35,771 nt of DNA from Zoogloeaceae bacterium (GTDB taxonomy: Bacteria > Pseudomonadota > Gammaproteobacteria > Burkholderiales > Rhodocyclaceae). The notes under the pieces were generated by a model. That model worked only from the letters and a program-made list of their open reading frames with translations, made no database searches and had not been told where the DNA came from. The stretch lies in assembly GCA_031259605.1 (NCBI GenBank), contig JAIRLE010000185.1, positions 1 to 35,771 on the forward strand, read 5' to 3'. How positions within the stretch are numbered: position 1 is the first letter of the stretch; the number at the start of each line of letters is the position of its first letter. Of the stretch, positions 1 through 10,761 are shown piece by piece. The position numbers and the translations under genes were made by a program.

Positions 1-62
1 GGATTATAGAGTCTGGCGCGGCGACGCGCAATGTTTGTTCGGGAGGGAATCGCATGAATGCT

Positions 63-90
63 CACCCTCTCCCGCAAGCGGGAGAGGGTG
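63..90. repeat. Perfect palindrome, 13-bp stem: CACCCTCTCCCGC-AA-GCGGGAGAGGGTG
   Basis: Read directly; perfectly complementary arms. No T-tract on either side, so more like a REP-type palindrome than an intrinsic terminator. Confidence 0.75.
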
Positions 91-101
91 GCCCAGTCCC
101 A

Positions 102-255
102 GCAAGAAATTAGCGGCAGAGCCCTTCAGGGCTGCCGGTCTAACGTCATTGGGAAGGGGGTTCTCTCTCCTCGAGAATGGCTACGGTCGAACCCCCGGCC
201 TTCGCGCCTTTCTTACGGGCGGGGTTTCAAAAACCGGAGTTCGTTTTACGTTGAA
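102..255 (+). repeat. Dispersed repeat copy (a), with an insertion of about 30 bp relative to the other copies; overlaps the 3' end of lgt
   Basis: Shares 'gcaagaaatt.gcggcag..cccttcagggctgccggt..aa...cattgggaagggg' and 'ccttcgcgcctttctt.cgggcggggtttcaaa..ccggagtt..ttttacg.tgaa' with 10762-10880 and the reverse complement of 32011-32128. Confidence 0.85.
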
Positions 256-1050
256 AGCGGTGTCGTCTTGCGCCCTCAGGAAAGCGCGCCCGGCGCGCCA
301 AAGCAGAAAAAGACCGGCGATAATCATCGGCAGGGAGAGCCACTGCCCCATGCTGATGGTGTAGGAAAAGCCGAAAATGCCCGCATCCGGCTCGCGGAAG
401 AATTCAACAAGCGCGCGAAAAACGCCATACCCCAGCAGGAAAGCGCCGGAAACCGCGCCCGTGGGACGCGGTTTTCTCGAATACATCCAGAGAATGACGA
501 ACAGCGCCAAGCCTTCCATCGCGGCATGGTAGAGTTGGACCGGATGACGGGGCAAGCGGTCGACATGCGGGAAAATCATCGCCCAGGGAAGCGCGGGGTC
601 GGCCACGCGTCCCCAGATTTCCCCGTTGATGAAATTGCCGATGCGCCCGAGCAGCAAACCCATGGGCGCCAGCGGCGCGACGAAATCGCCGACTTCCAGC
701 CAACCCCTGCCGTGCCGCCTTGCCCAGAACAGGGCGGCGAGCAAGACGCCGACAAGCCCGCCGTGAAAACTCATGCCGCCTTTCCAGATTTGCAGGATGT
801 CCAGCGGGTTGGCGAAATAGTATTCCGGCGCGTAAAACAATACCTGTCCCAGGCGGCCGCCAATCACCAGGCCGATGAATAGGGTAAACATCAGGCTTTC
901 CAGCGTTTCCACGCCCCAGCCCTGTCGTCCGCGCAGACGCGCCAACCACAAGGCGAGCAGGTAGGATGCCAGATACATGACGCCATACCAGCGAATGGAA
1001 AATTCGCCAACGGAAAAAGCAACGGGATCGATGTCGGGATAAATCAGCAT
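181..1050 (-). CDS. lgt: Prolipoprotein diacylglyceryl transferase
   Basis: Protein has GMSFHGG, GRIGNFINGE, HPVQLYHAAMEG, GYGVFRALVEFFREPD and SMGQWLS signatures. The C-terminal 23 aa or so are encoded by repeat copy (a). Confidence 0.95.
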   Translation of the reverse strand: MLIYPDIDPVAFSVGEFSIRWYGVMYLASYLLALWLARLRGRQGWGVETLESLMFTLFIGLVIGGRLGQVLFYAPEYYFANPLDILQIWKGGMSFHGGLVGVLLAALFWARRHGRGWLEVGDFVAPLAPMGLLLGRIGNFINGEIWGRVADPALPWAMIFPHVDRLPRHPVQLYHAAMEGLALFVILWMYSRKPRPTGAVSGAFLLGYGVFRALVEFFREPDAGIFGFSYTISMGQWLSLPMIIAGLFLLWRAGRAFLRAQDDTAFNVKRTPVFETPPVRKARRPGVRP

Positions 1051-1115
1051 TTCAGGATGGCCGGGGTGCGCAAAATGCGGTCATGTACAAAAATTTCATA
1101 TACTGCGTCGGTGGT

Positions 1116-2165
1116 TCATGTTGCGTCGCGCGGCGCTTGCGTTCTTGCGCCGAAATCCGGATTCAACAGCGCATATACCCGCGCCGCCGCCGCGCGGTCC
1201 GGAGTGTAGGCCGTCCACAACAGCAGGCCGCCCAGCGCCATCATCAGCAAGGAAAGGCATTGTCCCATGCTCAGGATGCTGTTTTCTTCCAGCACCATGC
1301 CGCCGCCGCTCAGGTCACGCACCAGTTCGATCAGGGCGCGCAGCACGCCATAACCAAGAAAGAACGCGCCCGGCACGGCAAGGAACCAGCGCCTTGTCCT
1401 GTCGGCATACCAGAGGAGCGCAAGACTGGCGGCAATCAATGGACAGGAAAGCCATGGCCCCCACTCGACCCCATACGACGCGGCAAAAATGCCTTTGTCC
1501 GGCTCACGGAAGAATTCGACGATAAAGCGGAAAAAACCATAACCCAGCAGAAAAACGCCGGAGACCGCGCCCGTGGGACGCGCCTTGCCCGCAAAAATCC
1601 ACAGGATGACAAACAGCGCCAATCCTTCCAGCGCCGCATGGTAGATCTGTACCGGATGCCGTGCCAGCGCGTCGGCTTTGGGAAACACCATCGCCCAGAG
1701 CAACGCGGGATTGGCGGCGCGCCCCCAGAGTTCGCCATTGATGAAATTGCCGATGCGCCCGAACATCAGGGCAAGGGGAATCAACGGCGCGATGAAGTCC
1801 GTGGCCACCCACCATTCGCGCCGCAACTTCCAGGCAACATACAACAAGGCGAAAATGACGCCGAAGAATCCTCCGTGAAAACTCATGCCGCCTTCCGAAA
1901 AGGCAAGAATCGCCCAGGGGTGCGCCAGGTAATATGCCGGGTTGTAGAGCAGCACATAGCCCAGTCTGCCGCCCAGTCCAACGCCGAGAAACACATAAAA
2001 AGCCGCCTCGTTGATCTGCCTTGGCGTACATGCCGGTTGCCGCCGCACATGCACATGCGCCAGCCACCAGGAAGAAAGGAACGCCAGCAGATACATCAGC
2101 CCATACCAGCGCATGACCAGATGGCCGAGGGTAAACGCAACGGGATCGGGTTGGGGGTGGATCAT
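1116..2165 (-). CDS. Second Lgt-family prolipoprotein diacylglyceryl transferase with duplicated C-terminal module
   Basis: GMSFHGG, GRIGNFINGE, HPVQIYHAALEG and GYGFFRFIVEFFREPD, then a second GAFFLGYGVLRALIELVRD...SMGQCLSLLMMALGGLLLW unit. Confidence 0.92.
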   Translation of the reverse strand: MIHPQPDPVAFTLGHLVMRWYGLMYLLAFLSSWWLAHVHVRRQPACTPRQINEAAFYVFLGVGLGGRLGYVLLYNPAYYLAHPWAILAFSEGGMSFHGGFFGVIFALLYVAWKLRREWWVATDFIAPLIPLALMFGRIGNFINGELWGRAANPALLWAMVFPKADALARHPVQIYHAALEGLALFVILWIFAGKARPTGAVSGVFLLGYGFFRFIVEFFREPDKGIFAASYGVEWGPWLSCPLIAASLALLWYADRTRRWFLAVPGAFFLGYGVLRALIELVRDLSGGGMVLEENSILSMGQCLSLLMMALGGLLLWTAYTPDRAAAARVYALLNPDFGARTQAPRDAT

Positions 2166-2261
2166 CGGGGGTCGGGAATCAGGAGCACGGCGAATGCCGC
2201 TGCGGACGACGGGACGGGTAATTTAACCTGTTGCGCGGATTCTGTCACGCCATGCGTGCCT

Positions 2262-3014
2262 TCAAAGCCGTAGTCTGCCATCGGGCGCGGCAAGGGTCAG
2301 TTGCAGGCGGGAGAGAGCGGGGCGCAGATCGAGGCCGGTTCGGTTCTTGAGGGAAAGGGCGCGTTCGCGTAATTCTGTCAGCGGAAAATCCTGTGGCGCG
2401 TCGGCAAACCCCATGGCCACCACATTGCCGTTGTCGCCGGAGGGAAAGTAGAGACTGCGCCCCGAAAAGGCGCGGCGGATGCGCCGCAAATTGGCCTGGA
2501 AGCCCCGGCGATACCCCAGGAGATTGCAGACAAAAGCGCCGCCCGCACCCAGCGCCGCGCGGCAACGCGCGTAAAATGCCGCGCCGGAAAGCGCGCCGCT
2601 GCTTCCCGCCGCGTCGAAGCCATCCTGGAGAATCAGATCGAAGCAGGCTTGCGGTGTGTTGGTCGTCATCCACGCGGCGGCATCGTCAATGATGATGTCA
2701 ATCCTGGGTGAATCCGGCAATTTGAAAAGCTGTCGCGCCACGGGCGGCACGTCGGGATTGATTTCGAGCACGCAAAAGCAGGCGTCCGGAAAATGCCGGT
2801 AGAGAAACTTGAGTTGCGAAGCCGCGCCCAACCCCACCAGCAGACAGCGCCGCAACGGTTTGGCGTTGAGCAGGAGCGGCAACAGCATTTCCCGCGTATA
2901 GGCGATTTCCAGCGCCCAGGGCCGCGCAATCCGCATCGCGCCCTGTATCCACTCCGAGCCAAAATGCAGGTAGCGCACACTTTCCGTCTCGCTCACCTCG
3001 ATTGAATACTTCAT
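2262..3014 (-). CDS. Spermidine synthase-like / SAM-dependent methyltransferase-fold protein
   Basis: CLLVGLGAASQLKFLYRHFPDACFCVLEINPDV and FDLILQDGFD resemble the spermidine synthase/SpeE-like Rossmann fold. ATG at 3014 is preferred over the longer ORF start at 3080. Confidence 0.72.
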   Translation of the reverse strand: MKYSIEVSETESVRYLHFGSEWIQGAMRIARPWALEIAYTREMLLPLLLNAKPLRRCLLVGLGAASQLKFLYRHFPDACFCVLEINPDVPPVARQLFKLPDSPRIDIIIDDAAAWMTTNTPQACFDLILQDGFDAAGSSGALSGAAFYARCRAALGAGGAFVCNLLGYRRGFQANLRRIRRAFSGRSLYFPSGDNGNVVAMGFADAPQDFPLTELRERALSLKNRTGLDLRPALSRLQLTLAAPDGRLRL

Positions 3015-3265
3015 TCCTCTCCTTGATCCATTGCGTATGGCGGCACATGTCCATGCCAGCCCGTACCGCGATTCTGCCATGCCGTTGCGCGGAACATATC
3101 GATTCTACGATCCTTGACGCGCCGCCCATGCAGGCTGTAGCGAACAGACCAAACTACGCGCCGTTTCCTCTGCTGTTCATTGCGTCTCGCGCATGAATGT
3201 CCCCATGTCTGTCGCTGTGCTATATTTGCGCGTTTCTGTTTTTGGCTCTTGTGCAAGGACTTTTC

Positions 3266-4579
3266 ATGGAAAACACCGCCCAGAATATCAATCCGCTGGA
3301 ACGCAGCCTGGATATTTCCGTGCCGCTGGATGCGCTCAATACCGCTATCGACGAGCGGTTGCGGCGCATGAGCCGTTCCGTGAAAATGCCTGGATTCCGT
3401 CCCGGCAAGGCGCCGCTTGCCATCATGCGCCAGCAGTATGGCGGCAAGGCGTATGGCGACGCGCTGGAAGATGCCGTGAAGATGGCCTTTGGCAAGGCCG
3501 CCGCAGAACAGAAATTCAATGTGGCGGGCTATCCCCGCATCGAACCCAAGCCGCATCAGGAAGCCAATGACAAGACGCTGGAATTCTCCGCCATTTTCGA
3601 GGTTTTCCCGGAATTCGTTCCCGGCGACATGTCCGGCGCCCGGATCGAGCGTCCGGTACTGGAGGTCACCGATGTCGAAGTCGATAAAACCATCGACATC
3701 CTGCGGCGGCAACGGGTGCGCTACAACCCTGTCGAGCGCGGCGCGGCCAAGGACGATCGCGTGGTGGTCAGTTTCTGCGGCAAGAAGAACGGTGAAGCCT
3801 TTGAAGGCGGCAGCGCCGAAGAATTCCCTTTCGTGCTTGGCAAGAACACGATGCTGCCGGATTTCGAGTCCGCCGTGGAAGGCTTGAAAGCCGGGGAATC
3901 GAAAGCCTTTGATCTTGTCTTCCCGCAGGATTACGCCACCGGGCATCTGGCGGGCGAGACGGTACAGTTCGAGGTGACGGTCAAACAGGTGATGGCACCG
4001 GCCCTGCCGGAAGTGGATGCGGAATTCGCCCGAACCCTGGGGGTCGAGGATGGCGACATCGCCAAGATGCGCGCCGAAATCGAAGGCAATCTGAAGCGCG
4101 AAGTGAAAAAGCGCATCGATGCCCGTCTCAAGGAACAGGCGCTGGACGCCCTGCTGAACGCCAATCCGATCCCCGTGCCGCAGACGCTGGTCGACATGGA
4201 AGTACGGAACATGATGGAAAATGCCCGTCATGACCTTGAAAAACGCGGCGCGGACAGCAAGAAATTCCCCATGCAGCCAGAATGGTTCGCGGAACGCGCC
4301 AAACGCCGCGTAACGCTCGGCCTGGTTTTTGCCGAAGTGATCAAGATCGGCGGTCTGCGCGCCCGGCCAGAACAGATCCGCGCCTTGATCGAAGAGGCCG
4401 CCGAAACCTACGAAACGCCGCAGGAAATGGTGAAATCCGTATATGCCAATGCCCGCGCGCTGGCCGACGTGGAAAATACGGCGACGGAAAACAACGTGGT
4501 CGCCTGGACGCTGGAGCGCGTCACGGTCACGGAGAAGGCGGTTGCCTTTGAGGAACTGATGGGGCTGCAACCCGTCTGA
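3266..4579 (+). CDS. tig: Trigger factor (ribosome-associated peptidyl-prolyl isomerase)
   Basis: [19 protein letters not shown] and overall trigger factor architecture; directly upstream of clpP-clpX-lon. Confidence 0.95.
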   Translation: MENTAQNINPLERSLDISVPLDALNTAIDERLRRMSRSVKMPGFRPGKAPLAIMRQQYGGKAYGDALEDAVKMAFGKAAAEQKFNVAGYPRIEPKPHQEANDKTLEFSAIFEVFPEFVPGDMSGARIERPVLEVTDVEVDKTIDILRRQRVRYNPVERGAAKDDRVVVSFCGKKNGEAFEGGSAEEFPFVLGKNTMLPDFESAVEGLKAGESKAFDLVFPQDYATGHLAGETVQFEVTVKQVMAPALPEVDAEFARTLGVEDGDIAKMRAEIEGNLKREVKKRIDARLKEQALDALLNANPIPVPQTLVDMEVRNMMENARHDLEKRGADSKKFPMQPEWFAERAKRRVTLGLVFAEVIKIGGLRARPEQIRALIEEAAETYETPQEMVKSVYANARALADVENTATENNVVAWTLERVTVTEKAVAFEELMGLQPV

Positions 4580-4607
4580 ATGGACAACACACGCAAGGAA
4601 AACAATC

Positions 4608-5228
4608 ATGGAATACGACGCAACGAAACCCAGGGCGTTGGGACTGGTGCCGATGGTGGTGGAACAAAGCGGTCGTGGCGAGCGCGCCTACGACATTTAT
4701 TCCCGCCTGCTGAAAGAGCGGGTGGTGTTTCTGGTCGGGCAGGTGACGGACGACATGGCCAACCTAGTGGTGGCGCAACTCCTCTTCCTGGAGGCGGAAA
4801 ACCCTGACAAGGATATTTCCCTGTACATCAACTCACCTGGCGGTTCGGTGACGGCGGGGCTTTCCATCTATGACACCATGCAGTTCATCAAGCCCGACAT
4901 TTCCACCCTGTGCATGGGGCAGGCGGCTTCCATGGGCGCATTCCTGCTGTGCGCCGGCGCGAAAGGCAAACGCTACGCGCTGCCCAACGCGCGGGTAATG
5001 ATTCACCAGCCGTTCGGCGGCTTCCAGGGCCAGGCTTCCGACATCGCCATTCATGCCAAGGAAATCCTCGCCATCCGCGAAAAGCTGAATCGCATCATGG
5101 CCGAGCATACCGGGCAGCCGGTCGAGCGCATCGAGAAGGATACCGACAGGGACAACTTCCTTTCCGCGCCGGAAGCCGCGGAATATGGCCTGATTGACCA
5201 GGTGATGACGCGCCGCGACGCGGCGTGA
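4608..5228 (+). CDS. clpP: ATP-dependent Clp protease proteolytic subunit
   Basis: [42 protein letters not shown]...[10 protein letters not shown]: canonical Ser/His regions. Confidence 0.98.
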   Translation: MEYDATKPRALGLVPMVVEQSGRGERAYDIYSRLLKERVVFLVGQVTDDMANLVVAQLLFLEAENPDKDISLYINSPGGSVTAGLSIYDTMQFIKPDISTLCMGQAASMGAFLLCAGAKGKRYALPNARVMIHQPFGGFQGQASDIAIHAKEILAIREKLNRIMAEHTGQPVERIEKDTDRDNFLSAPEAAEYGLIDQVMTRRDAA

Positions 5229-5257
5229 TCTTTTAAAAACCCGCTGGAGACGCCCAA

Positions 5258-6529
5258 ATGACGGACAAGGATAAACGCGGCAGCGAAAAACTGTTGTATT
5301 GCTCGTTCTGCGGCAAGAGTCAGCATGAGGTGAAAAAGCTGATTTCCGGGCCGCCTTCCGTATTCATCTGCGACGAGTGCGTTGCGCTTTGCAACGACAT
5401 CGTTCGCGACGAACTGCCCGCCGATCAGCTCCTGCATCATGAGGAGGACAGCCTGCCCTTGCCGCGCGACATCGCCAGGCATCTCGACGATTACGTCGTC
5501 GGCCAGGAAACCGCCAAGCGCGTCCTGGCGGTGGCGGTGTACAACCATTACAAGCGTCTGCGCTATCGGGGCAAGGTCGATGACGTGGAACTGACCAAGA
5601 GCAACATCCTGCTCATCGGCCCCACCGGTTCCGGCAAGACCCTGCTGGCGCAAACGCTGGCGCGCATGTTGCACGTCCCCTTTGCCATGGCCGACGCCAC
5701 CACGCTCACCGAAGCGGGCTACGTCGGCGAGGATGTGGAAAACATCATTCAGAAGCTCCTGCAAACCTGCAACTACGATGTCGAAAAGGCGCAGCAGGGC
5801 ATCATCTACATCGACGAGATCGACAAGATCTCGCGCCGTTCGGAAAACCCGTCGATTACCCGCGATGTCTCCGGAGAAGGCGTGCAGCAGGCGCTGTTGA
5901 AGCTGATTGAGGGCACCATTGCCTCCGTCCCGCCGCAGGGCGGGCGTAAAAAGCCCAACCAGGATTTCGTCCAGGTGGATACCTCCAACATCCTGTTCAT
6001 CTGCGGCGGCGCGTTCGACGGGCTGGAAAAAATCATCCAGGCGCGTTCCGAAAAAAACAGCATCGGCTTTGCCGCCATGGTGAAAGGCAAAAACGAAAAG
6101 CGGATTGGCGACGTGCTGCGCGGCGTGGAACCCGACGACCTGATCAAGTTCGGCTTGATCCCGGAACTCATTGGCCGTCTGCCAGTGGTCGCCGCCTTGC
6201 AGGAACTGGAAGAATCGATGCTGGTGCGCATCCTGATCGAGCCGAAAAACGCGATGATCAAGCAATACCAGAAACTTTTCGATATGGAGGCCGCGGAACT
6301 GGAAGTGCGTCCCGCCGCGCTGGCCGCCATTGCCCAACAGGCGTTGGACAGGAAGATCGGCGCGCGTGGCCTGCGTTCCATCCTGGAAAAGGTATTGCTC
6401 GACATCATGTACGATCTGCCGGGCATGGAGAACGTAACCAAGGTGGTGATTGACGAGAACATGGTGCGCGGCGACGCCAAGCCCTTGCTGATCTACGCCG
6501 ATCAACCGAGGATTTCCGGCTCCAATTGA
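5258..6529 (+). CDS. clpX: ATP-dependent Clp protease ATP-binding subunit ClpX
   Basis: N-terminal Cys4 zinc-binding domain, GPTGSGKT Walker [11 protein letters not shown] Walker [11 protein letters not shown] sensor 2. Confidence 0.98.
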   Translation: MTDKDKRGSEKLLYCSFCGKSQHEVKKLISGPPSVFICDECVALCNDIVRDELPADQLLHHEEDSLPLPRDIARHLDDYVVGQETAKRVLAVAVYNHYKRLRYRGKVDDVELTKSNILLIGPTGSGKTLLAQTLARMLHVPFAMADATTLTEAGYVGEDVENIIQKLLQTCNYDVEKAQQGIIYIDEIDKISRRSENPSITRDVSGEGVQQALLKLIEGTIASVPPQGGRKKPNQDFVQVDTSNILFICGGAFDGLEKIIQARSEKNSIGFAAMVKGKNEKRIGDVLRGVEPDDLIKFGLIPELIGRLPVVAALQELEESMLVRILIEPKNAMIKQYQKLFDMEAAELEVRPAALAAIAQQALDRKIGARGLRSILEKVLLDIMYDLPGMENVTKVVIDENMVRGDAKPLLIYADQPRISGSN

Positions 6530-6636
6530 AGACGCTGCCAGCGCGCGTATTTGCGATTTGCGCGCTGGCTTGAAAAATTCATTATCATCCCTATTTTCGT
6601 CACTGCCCTTCTCTCCCATACCTTCAAGGCGTCCCC

Positions 6637-9063
6637 ATGTCCAACAGTCCCCGCTTTCCGGAAAACCAGTCTTTCGCGTTGCCGCTTTTGCCCCTGCGCG
6701 ATGTCGTGGTTTTCCCCCACATGGTCATTCCGCTTTTTGTCGGGCGTCCCAAGTCCATCAAGGCGTTGGCGCAGGCAATGGAGAGCAAGCGCGCCATCGT
6801 GCTGGTGGCGCAGAAATCCGCCACCCAGGACGAACCGGTGGCGAGCGACCTGTATCAGGTCGGTTGTCTGGCAGCTATACTGCAACTGCTGAAATTGCCG
6901 GACGGCACGGTCAAGGTGCTGGTGGAGGGACAACAGCGGGTGCGCATCGAAGCGGTGGAAGACAATGCGGATTGCTTCATCGCCCATACCGTCGCCCTGG
7001 CCGAGGAAAGCGAAGGCGATTACGAGCAGGAAGCCCTGCGCCGCACCGTATTGAACCAGTTTGACCAGTATGTGAAGCTGAACCGGAAAATCCCGCCGGA
7101 AATTTCCGCTTCCATCGGCGGCATCGAGGACGCCGGGCGTCTGGCGGACACTATCGCCGCGCATTTGCCCCTGAAACTCGATCAGAAGCAGGACATTCTC
7201 GAACTCATGGGCGCGCGCGCGCGCATTGAGCGTCTGTTGTCGCAACTGGAATCCGAGATCGACATCCTGCAGGTGGAAAAGCGCATTCGCGGGCGCGTCA
7301 AACGCCAGATGGAAAAAAGCCAGCGCGAGTATTACCTGAATGAACAGGTCAAAGCCATCCAGAAAGAGCTGGGCGAAGGCGAGGACGGCGCGGACCTGGA
7401 AGAACTGGACAAGAAGATCCTGTCCGCCGGCATGAGCAAGGAGGCGCTGACCAAGGCGCAGGGCGAACTGAAAAAATTGCGCCTGATGTCGCCCATGTCC
7501 GCCGAAGCGACGGTGGTGCGCAACTACATCGATACGCTGGCGGGACTGCCCTGGCGCAAAAAGACCCGCACCAGCAAGGACTTGCGCGCGGCGGAAAAAA
7601 TCCTCAACGCCGATCATTACGGTCTGGAAAAGGTCAAGGAACGCATCATAGAATATCTGGCCGTGCAGCAGCGGGTCGACAAGGTCAAGGCGCCCATACT
7701 TTGCCTGGTCGGGCCGCCGGGCGTGGGCAAGACCTCGCTTGGAAAATCCGTCGCCAGGGCGACGGGCCGCAAGTTCATCCGCATGTCGTTGGGCGGTGTG
7801 CGTGATGAAGCCGAAATTCGCGGCCATCGGCGCACCTATATCGGCTCCATGCCAGGCAAGATTTTGCAGAGCCTGGGTAAATCCGGTGTGCGCAATCCCC
7901 TGTTCCTGCTCGACGAAGTCGATAAGCTGGGACAGGATTTTCGCGGCGATCCGGCTTCGGCGCTGCTGGAAGTGCTCGATCCTGAACAGAACCACACCTT
8001 CCAGGATCACTACGTGGAAGTGGATTTCGATCTCTCCGACGTGATGTTCGTGGCAACGGCCAATACCCTGAATCTTCCGGCCGCCCTCCTGGATCGCATG
8101 GAGATCATCCGTCTTGCGGGGTATACCGAAGATGAAAAGATCAATATCGCCACGCGCTACCTGCTGCCCAAGCAGATGAAAAACAATGGCGTCAAGGCGA
8201 CCGAACTGAGCGTTGCCGACAGCGCGATTCTCGACATCGTGCGCTACTACACCCGCGAAGCCGGGGTACGCAGCCTGGATCGGGAAATTTCCAAAATCTG
8301 CCGCAAGGTGATCAAGACCCTGCTGATGAAAAAGCGTAGCAGCAAGCTCATCGTCAATTCAAAAAATCTGGAAAAATTCCTGGGTGTGCGCCGTTACAAC
8401 TTCGGCATGGCGGAAAAGGAAAACCAGACAGGACAGGTCACCGGTTTGGCGTGGACCGAGGTGGGCGGCGAATTGCTGACCATAGAATGCGCGGTCATGC
8501 CCGGCAAGGGCAATATCCTGCGCACCGGCTCACTGGGCGACGTGATGAAGGAATCGGTGGAGGCCGCGCGCTCCGTGGTGCGTGCCCGCGCCGAACGCCT
8601 GGGCATCCGTCCCGAAATTTTCGAGAAACAGGACATTCACATCCATGTGCCGGAAGGCGCAACGCCCAAGGATGGGCCTTCCGCCGGCGTTGCCATGACC
8701 ACGGCGCTGGTTTCCGCACTGACGGGTATTCCCGTGCGCTGCGAGGTCGCCATGACCGGCGAGATTACCCTGCGCGGCGAGGTGCTGGCGATTGGCGGCC
8801 TGAAGGAAAAACTGCTGGCCGCCGTGCGCGGCGGGCTGAAGACCGCCCTGATCCCGCAGGAAAACACCAAGGATTTGATGGAGATACCGGACAACATCAA
8901 GAACCGTATCGAGATTGTGCCGGTCAAGTGGATAGACGATGTGCTCGAACGCGCGCTGGAACGGTGTCCCGAAGCCCTGCCGGAAGCGCCGCATCCGGTC
9001 GTGTTGTCCACTGAAAGCGTACTGGAAAACAAGGAAAACGAGGCGCTTCTGGTCAAGCATTGA
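6637..9063 (+). CDS. lon: ATP-dependent protease La (Lon)
   Basis: [39 protein letters not shown] and the catalytic [15 protein letters not shown]. Confidence 0.98.
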   Translation: MSNSPRFPENQSFALPLLPLRDVVVFPHMVIPLFVGRPKSIKALAQAMESKRAIVLVAQKSATQDEPVASDLYQVGCLAAILQLLKLPDGTVKVLVEGQQRVRIEAVEDNADCFIAHTVALAEESEGDYEQEALRRTVLNQFDQYVKLNRKIPPEISASIGGIEDAGRLADTIAAHLPLKLDQKQDILELMGARARIERLLSQLESEIDILQVEKRIRGRVKRQMEKSQREYYLNEQVKAIQKELGEGEDGADLEELDKKILSAGMSKEALTKAQGELKKLRLMSPMSAEATVVRNYIDTLAGLPWRKKTRTSKDLRAAEKILNADHYGLEKVKERIIEYLAVQQRVDKVKAPILCLVGPPGVGKTSLGKSVARATGRKFIRMSLGGVRDEAEIRGHRRTYIGSMPGKILQSLGKSGVRNPLFLLDEVDKLGQDFRGDPASALLEVLDPEQNHTFQDHYVEVDFDLSDVMFVATANTLNLPAALLDRMEIIRLAGYTEDEKINIATRYLLPKQMKNNGVKATELSVADSAILDIVRYYTREAGVRSLDREISKICRKVIKTLLMKKRSSKLIVNSKNLEKFLGVRRYNFGMAEKENQTGQVTGLAWTEVGGELLTIECAVMPGKGNILRTGSLGDVMKESVEAARSVVRARAERLGIRPEIFEKQDIHIHVPEGATPKDGPSAGVAMTTALVSALTGIPVRCEVAMTGEITLRGEVLAIGGLKEKLLAAVRGGLKTALIPQENTKDLMEIPDNIKNRIEIVPVKWIDDVLERALERCPEALPEAPHPVVLSTESVLENKENEALLVKH

Positions 9064-9225
9064 TCTGCGGCACACGCCAAAAGAATATGCCGGAGACTGT
9101 TGTCTGGCGGCAGTTTGGGGTAGTATTGCCGCTGGTCGGGTTTGGGGCTTGCATCCTGTTTTCGCCTTGGGACCTTGCCAGATGTCTTGTGCTTTTTTTC
9201 CATCGAACTACAGGGGGTTTGTGAA

Positions 9226-9507
9226 ATGAATAAATCGGAATTGATTGACGCCATTGCCGCCGAAGCCAAGCTGTCCAAGGCCGCCGCCGGCAACGCGCTG
9301 GATGCGACCATCAAGGCGGTGACCGGCGCGCTGAAGAAGGGGGATCGCCTCTCCCTGGTCGGTTTTGGTTCTTTCTGGGTGGGCGATCGCGCCGCGCGCA
9401 CGGGGCGCAACCCGCAAACGGGCAAGCCGCTGAAGATCAAGGCAAGCCGCGTACCCAAATTCACGCCCGGCAAGGCGCTGAAAGAACTGGTCAACAAAAA
9501 GAAGTGA
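9226..9507 (+). CDS. hupB: DNA-binding protein HU-beta
   Basis: [50 protein letters not shown]...[34 protein letters not shown] at 9226 chosen over the upstream ORF start. Confidence 0.96.
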   Translation: MNKSELIDAIAAEAKLSKAAAGNALDATIKAVTGALKKGDRLSLVGFGSFWVGDRAARTGRNPQTGKPLKIKASRVPKFTPGKALKELVNKKK

Positions 9508-9513
9508 AATTCC

Positions 9514-9589
9514 GGGCGCTTAGCTCAGTTGGTAGAGCGTCGCCCTTACAAGGCGAATGTCGGCGGTTCGAACCCGTCAGCGCCCACCA
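9514..9589 (+). tRNA. tRNA-Val (anticodon UAC), CCA encoded
   Basis: GGGCGCT...AGCGCCC acceptor stem, TAGCTCAGTTGGTAGAGC D-arm, loop CTTACAA, GTTCGAACCC T-arm, ACCA end; follows hupB. Confidence 0.95.
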
Positions 9590-9595
9590 GTTCAG

Positions 9596-9630
9596 AAGGA
9601 TACGGTTGCAAGACCGTATCCTTTTGTTTT
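9596..9630 (+). terminator. Rho-independent terminator after hupB/tRNA-Val
   Basis: Perfect 10-bp stem AAGGATACGG-ttgcaaga-CCGTATCCTT followed by TTGTTTT. Confidence 0.85.
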
Positions 9631-9733
9631 CGGAAACGACATGCGTGTCGTGACACGCGGGCGTTTCCGCTTCCCGTTTTGAGTTTTGTGAACGGGATGG
9701 CATAATCCTGCCGCTGTTGTCGAGAGGCGCAAG

Positions 9734-10696
9734 ATGAAAAACAATGTTTTGCTGGTTCATGAATCCAATGTGATCCGCGCGGTTCTGGCGCACCATCTGG
9801 CAGGCCGGTACAAGGTGGTCGAGGCGCTCGAGGGTGAATTTGCGTGGCATACCGCGATGCTGAATCACGATATTTGCGTGATCATTTCCGGTCTGGATTT
9901 GTACCGGCTGGACGGCATGTCGCTCCTGGAGCGTCTGCGTCACAGCAGTCTGGAACGGCTGAAGAAACTTCCCTTTTATTTCATCGGTTCGGAAAGCCGC
10001 ATCGCCGCCATTGAGGATCAGGCCAAAAAGGAGGGCGTAACGGGGTTCATGTTCAACGGCATCGGCAAGGATGAAGTGCTCGCCGTCATGGCGCAGCACA
10101 CGGAAGGCGCGCCGCCTGCGGTTGCGCCCGCTCCACCCGCCCCGCCTCCGGTGCCGCAACCCAAGCCGTCGTTGATTGCGGATCGCACTGCCACTCGCGG
10201 CAAGGGCAAGATGGGCAAGACGCCGCACAGCGCCGCGTTGCTGTCCGAAACCCTGTTTGCGGATGGCGTGCGCCGCATGTGTTCGCGTCCTGGCATGCAA
10301 AACGCCGTGCTGGTTTTCGCCCTGGATGGCTATACCGCCATTGCCGCCAGTCTGGGCGCTCCCATCGCGGGCAGGATTGTCGAAAGACTGGCGCGTCTGG
10401 TGCAGGAAAAAATCGGCGTCAGCGACATCATTGGCCATGATCGTCCCGGTTCCTTCGCCGTCGTCACCCAGAACAGCAGCATGGAAGCCTGCGCCGGGTT
10501 TGCCAAGCGGGTCGTCCGGGGGCTTTCCGCCGCCGATATCGTCTATCATGGCAAGCCTGTCGTCATCAGTATCAGCGTGGGCATTGCCAGTCGTCCGGAA
10601 GACGGCGATCTGGACGGCGACGCCCTGCTGGCGCTGGCGCGTTCGCGGGCGACGGGAGCCAGCAAGGCGGGCGGTGGGCGCATCCGCACGAAGTGA
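9734..10696 (+). CDS. Response-regulator-like protein with receiver-like N-terminus and degenerate GGDEF-like C-terminus
   Basis: NVLLVHESNVIRAVLAHHLAGRYKVVEA...LDGMSLLERLR resembles a receiver; Ala/Pro linker; C-terminal IIGHDRPGSFAVV...VVISISVGIA resembles a GGDEF domain without the GGDEF signature. Confidence 0.7.
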   Translation: MKNNVLLVHESNVIRAVLAHHLAGRYKVVEALEGEFAWHTAMLNHDICVIISGLDLYRLDGMSLLERLRHSSLERLKKLPFYFIGSESRIAAIEDQAKKEGVTGFMFNGIGKDEVLAVMAQHTEGAPPAVAPAPPAPPPVPQPKPSLIADRTATRGKGKMGKTPHSAALLSETLFADGVRRMCSRPGMQNAVLVFALDGYTAIAASLGAPIAGRIVERLARLVQEKIGVSDIIGHDRPGSFAVVTQNSSMEACAGFAKRVVRGLSAADIVYHGKPVVISISVGIASRPEDGDLDGDALLALARSRATGASKAGGGRIRTK

Positions 10697-10761
10697 GCCT
10701 TCCTGTTTTTTCAACCCTTTGCGCCGTCTCTTCCTGGCGCGCTTTTTTCACGAACTCGCTT

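Noticed and set aside
3011-4609. 532-aa minus-strand ORF opposite tig
   Set aside because: Antisense shadow with His/Phe/Gly-rich low-information composition and no recognisable motif.
5051-6619. 522-aa minus-strand ORF opposite clpP/clpX
   Set aside because: Shadow ORF over strongly conserved genes.
9491-10714. 407-aa minus-strand ORF ending WWALTGSNRRHSPCKGDALPTELS
   Set aside because: The C-terminal segment is the antisense of tRNA-Val(UAC), a familiar spurious annotation; the rest is antisense to the receiver/GGDEF-like gene.
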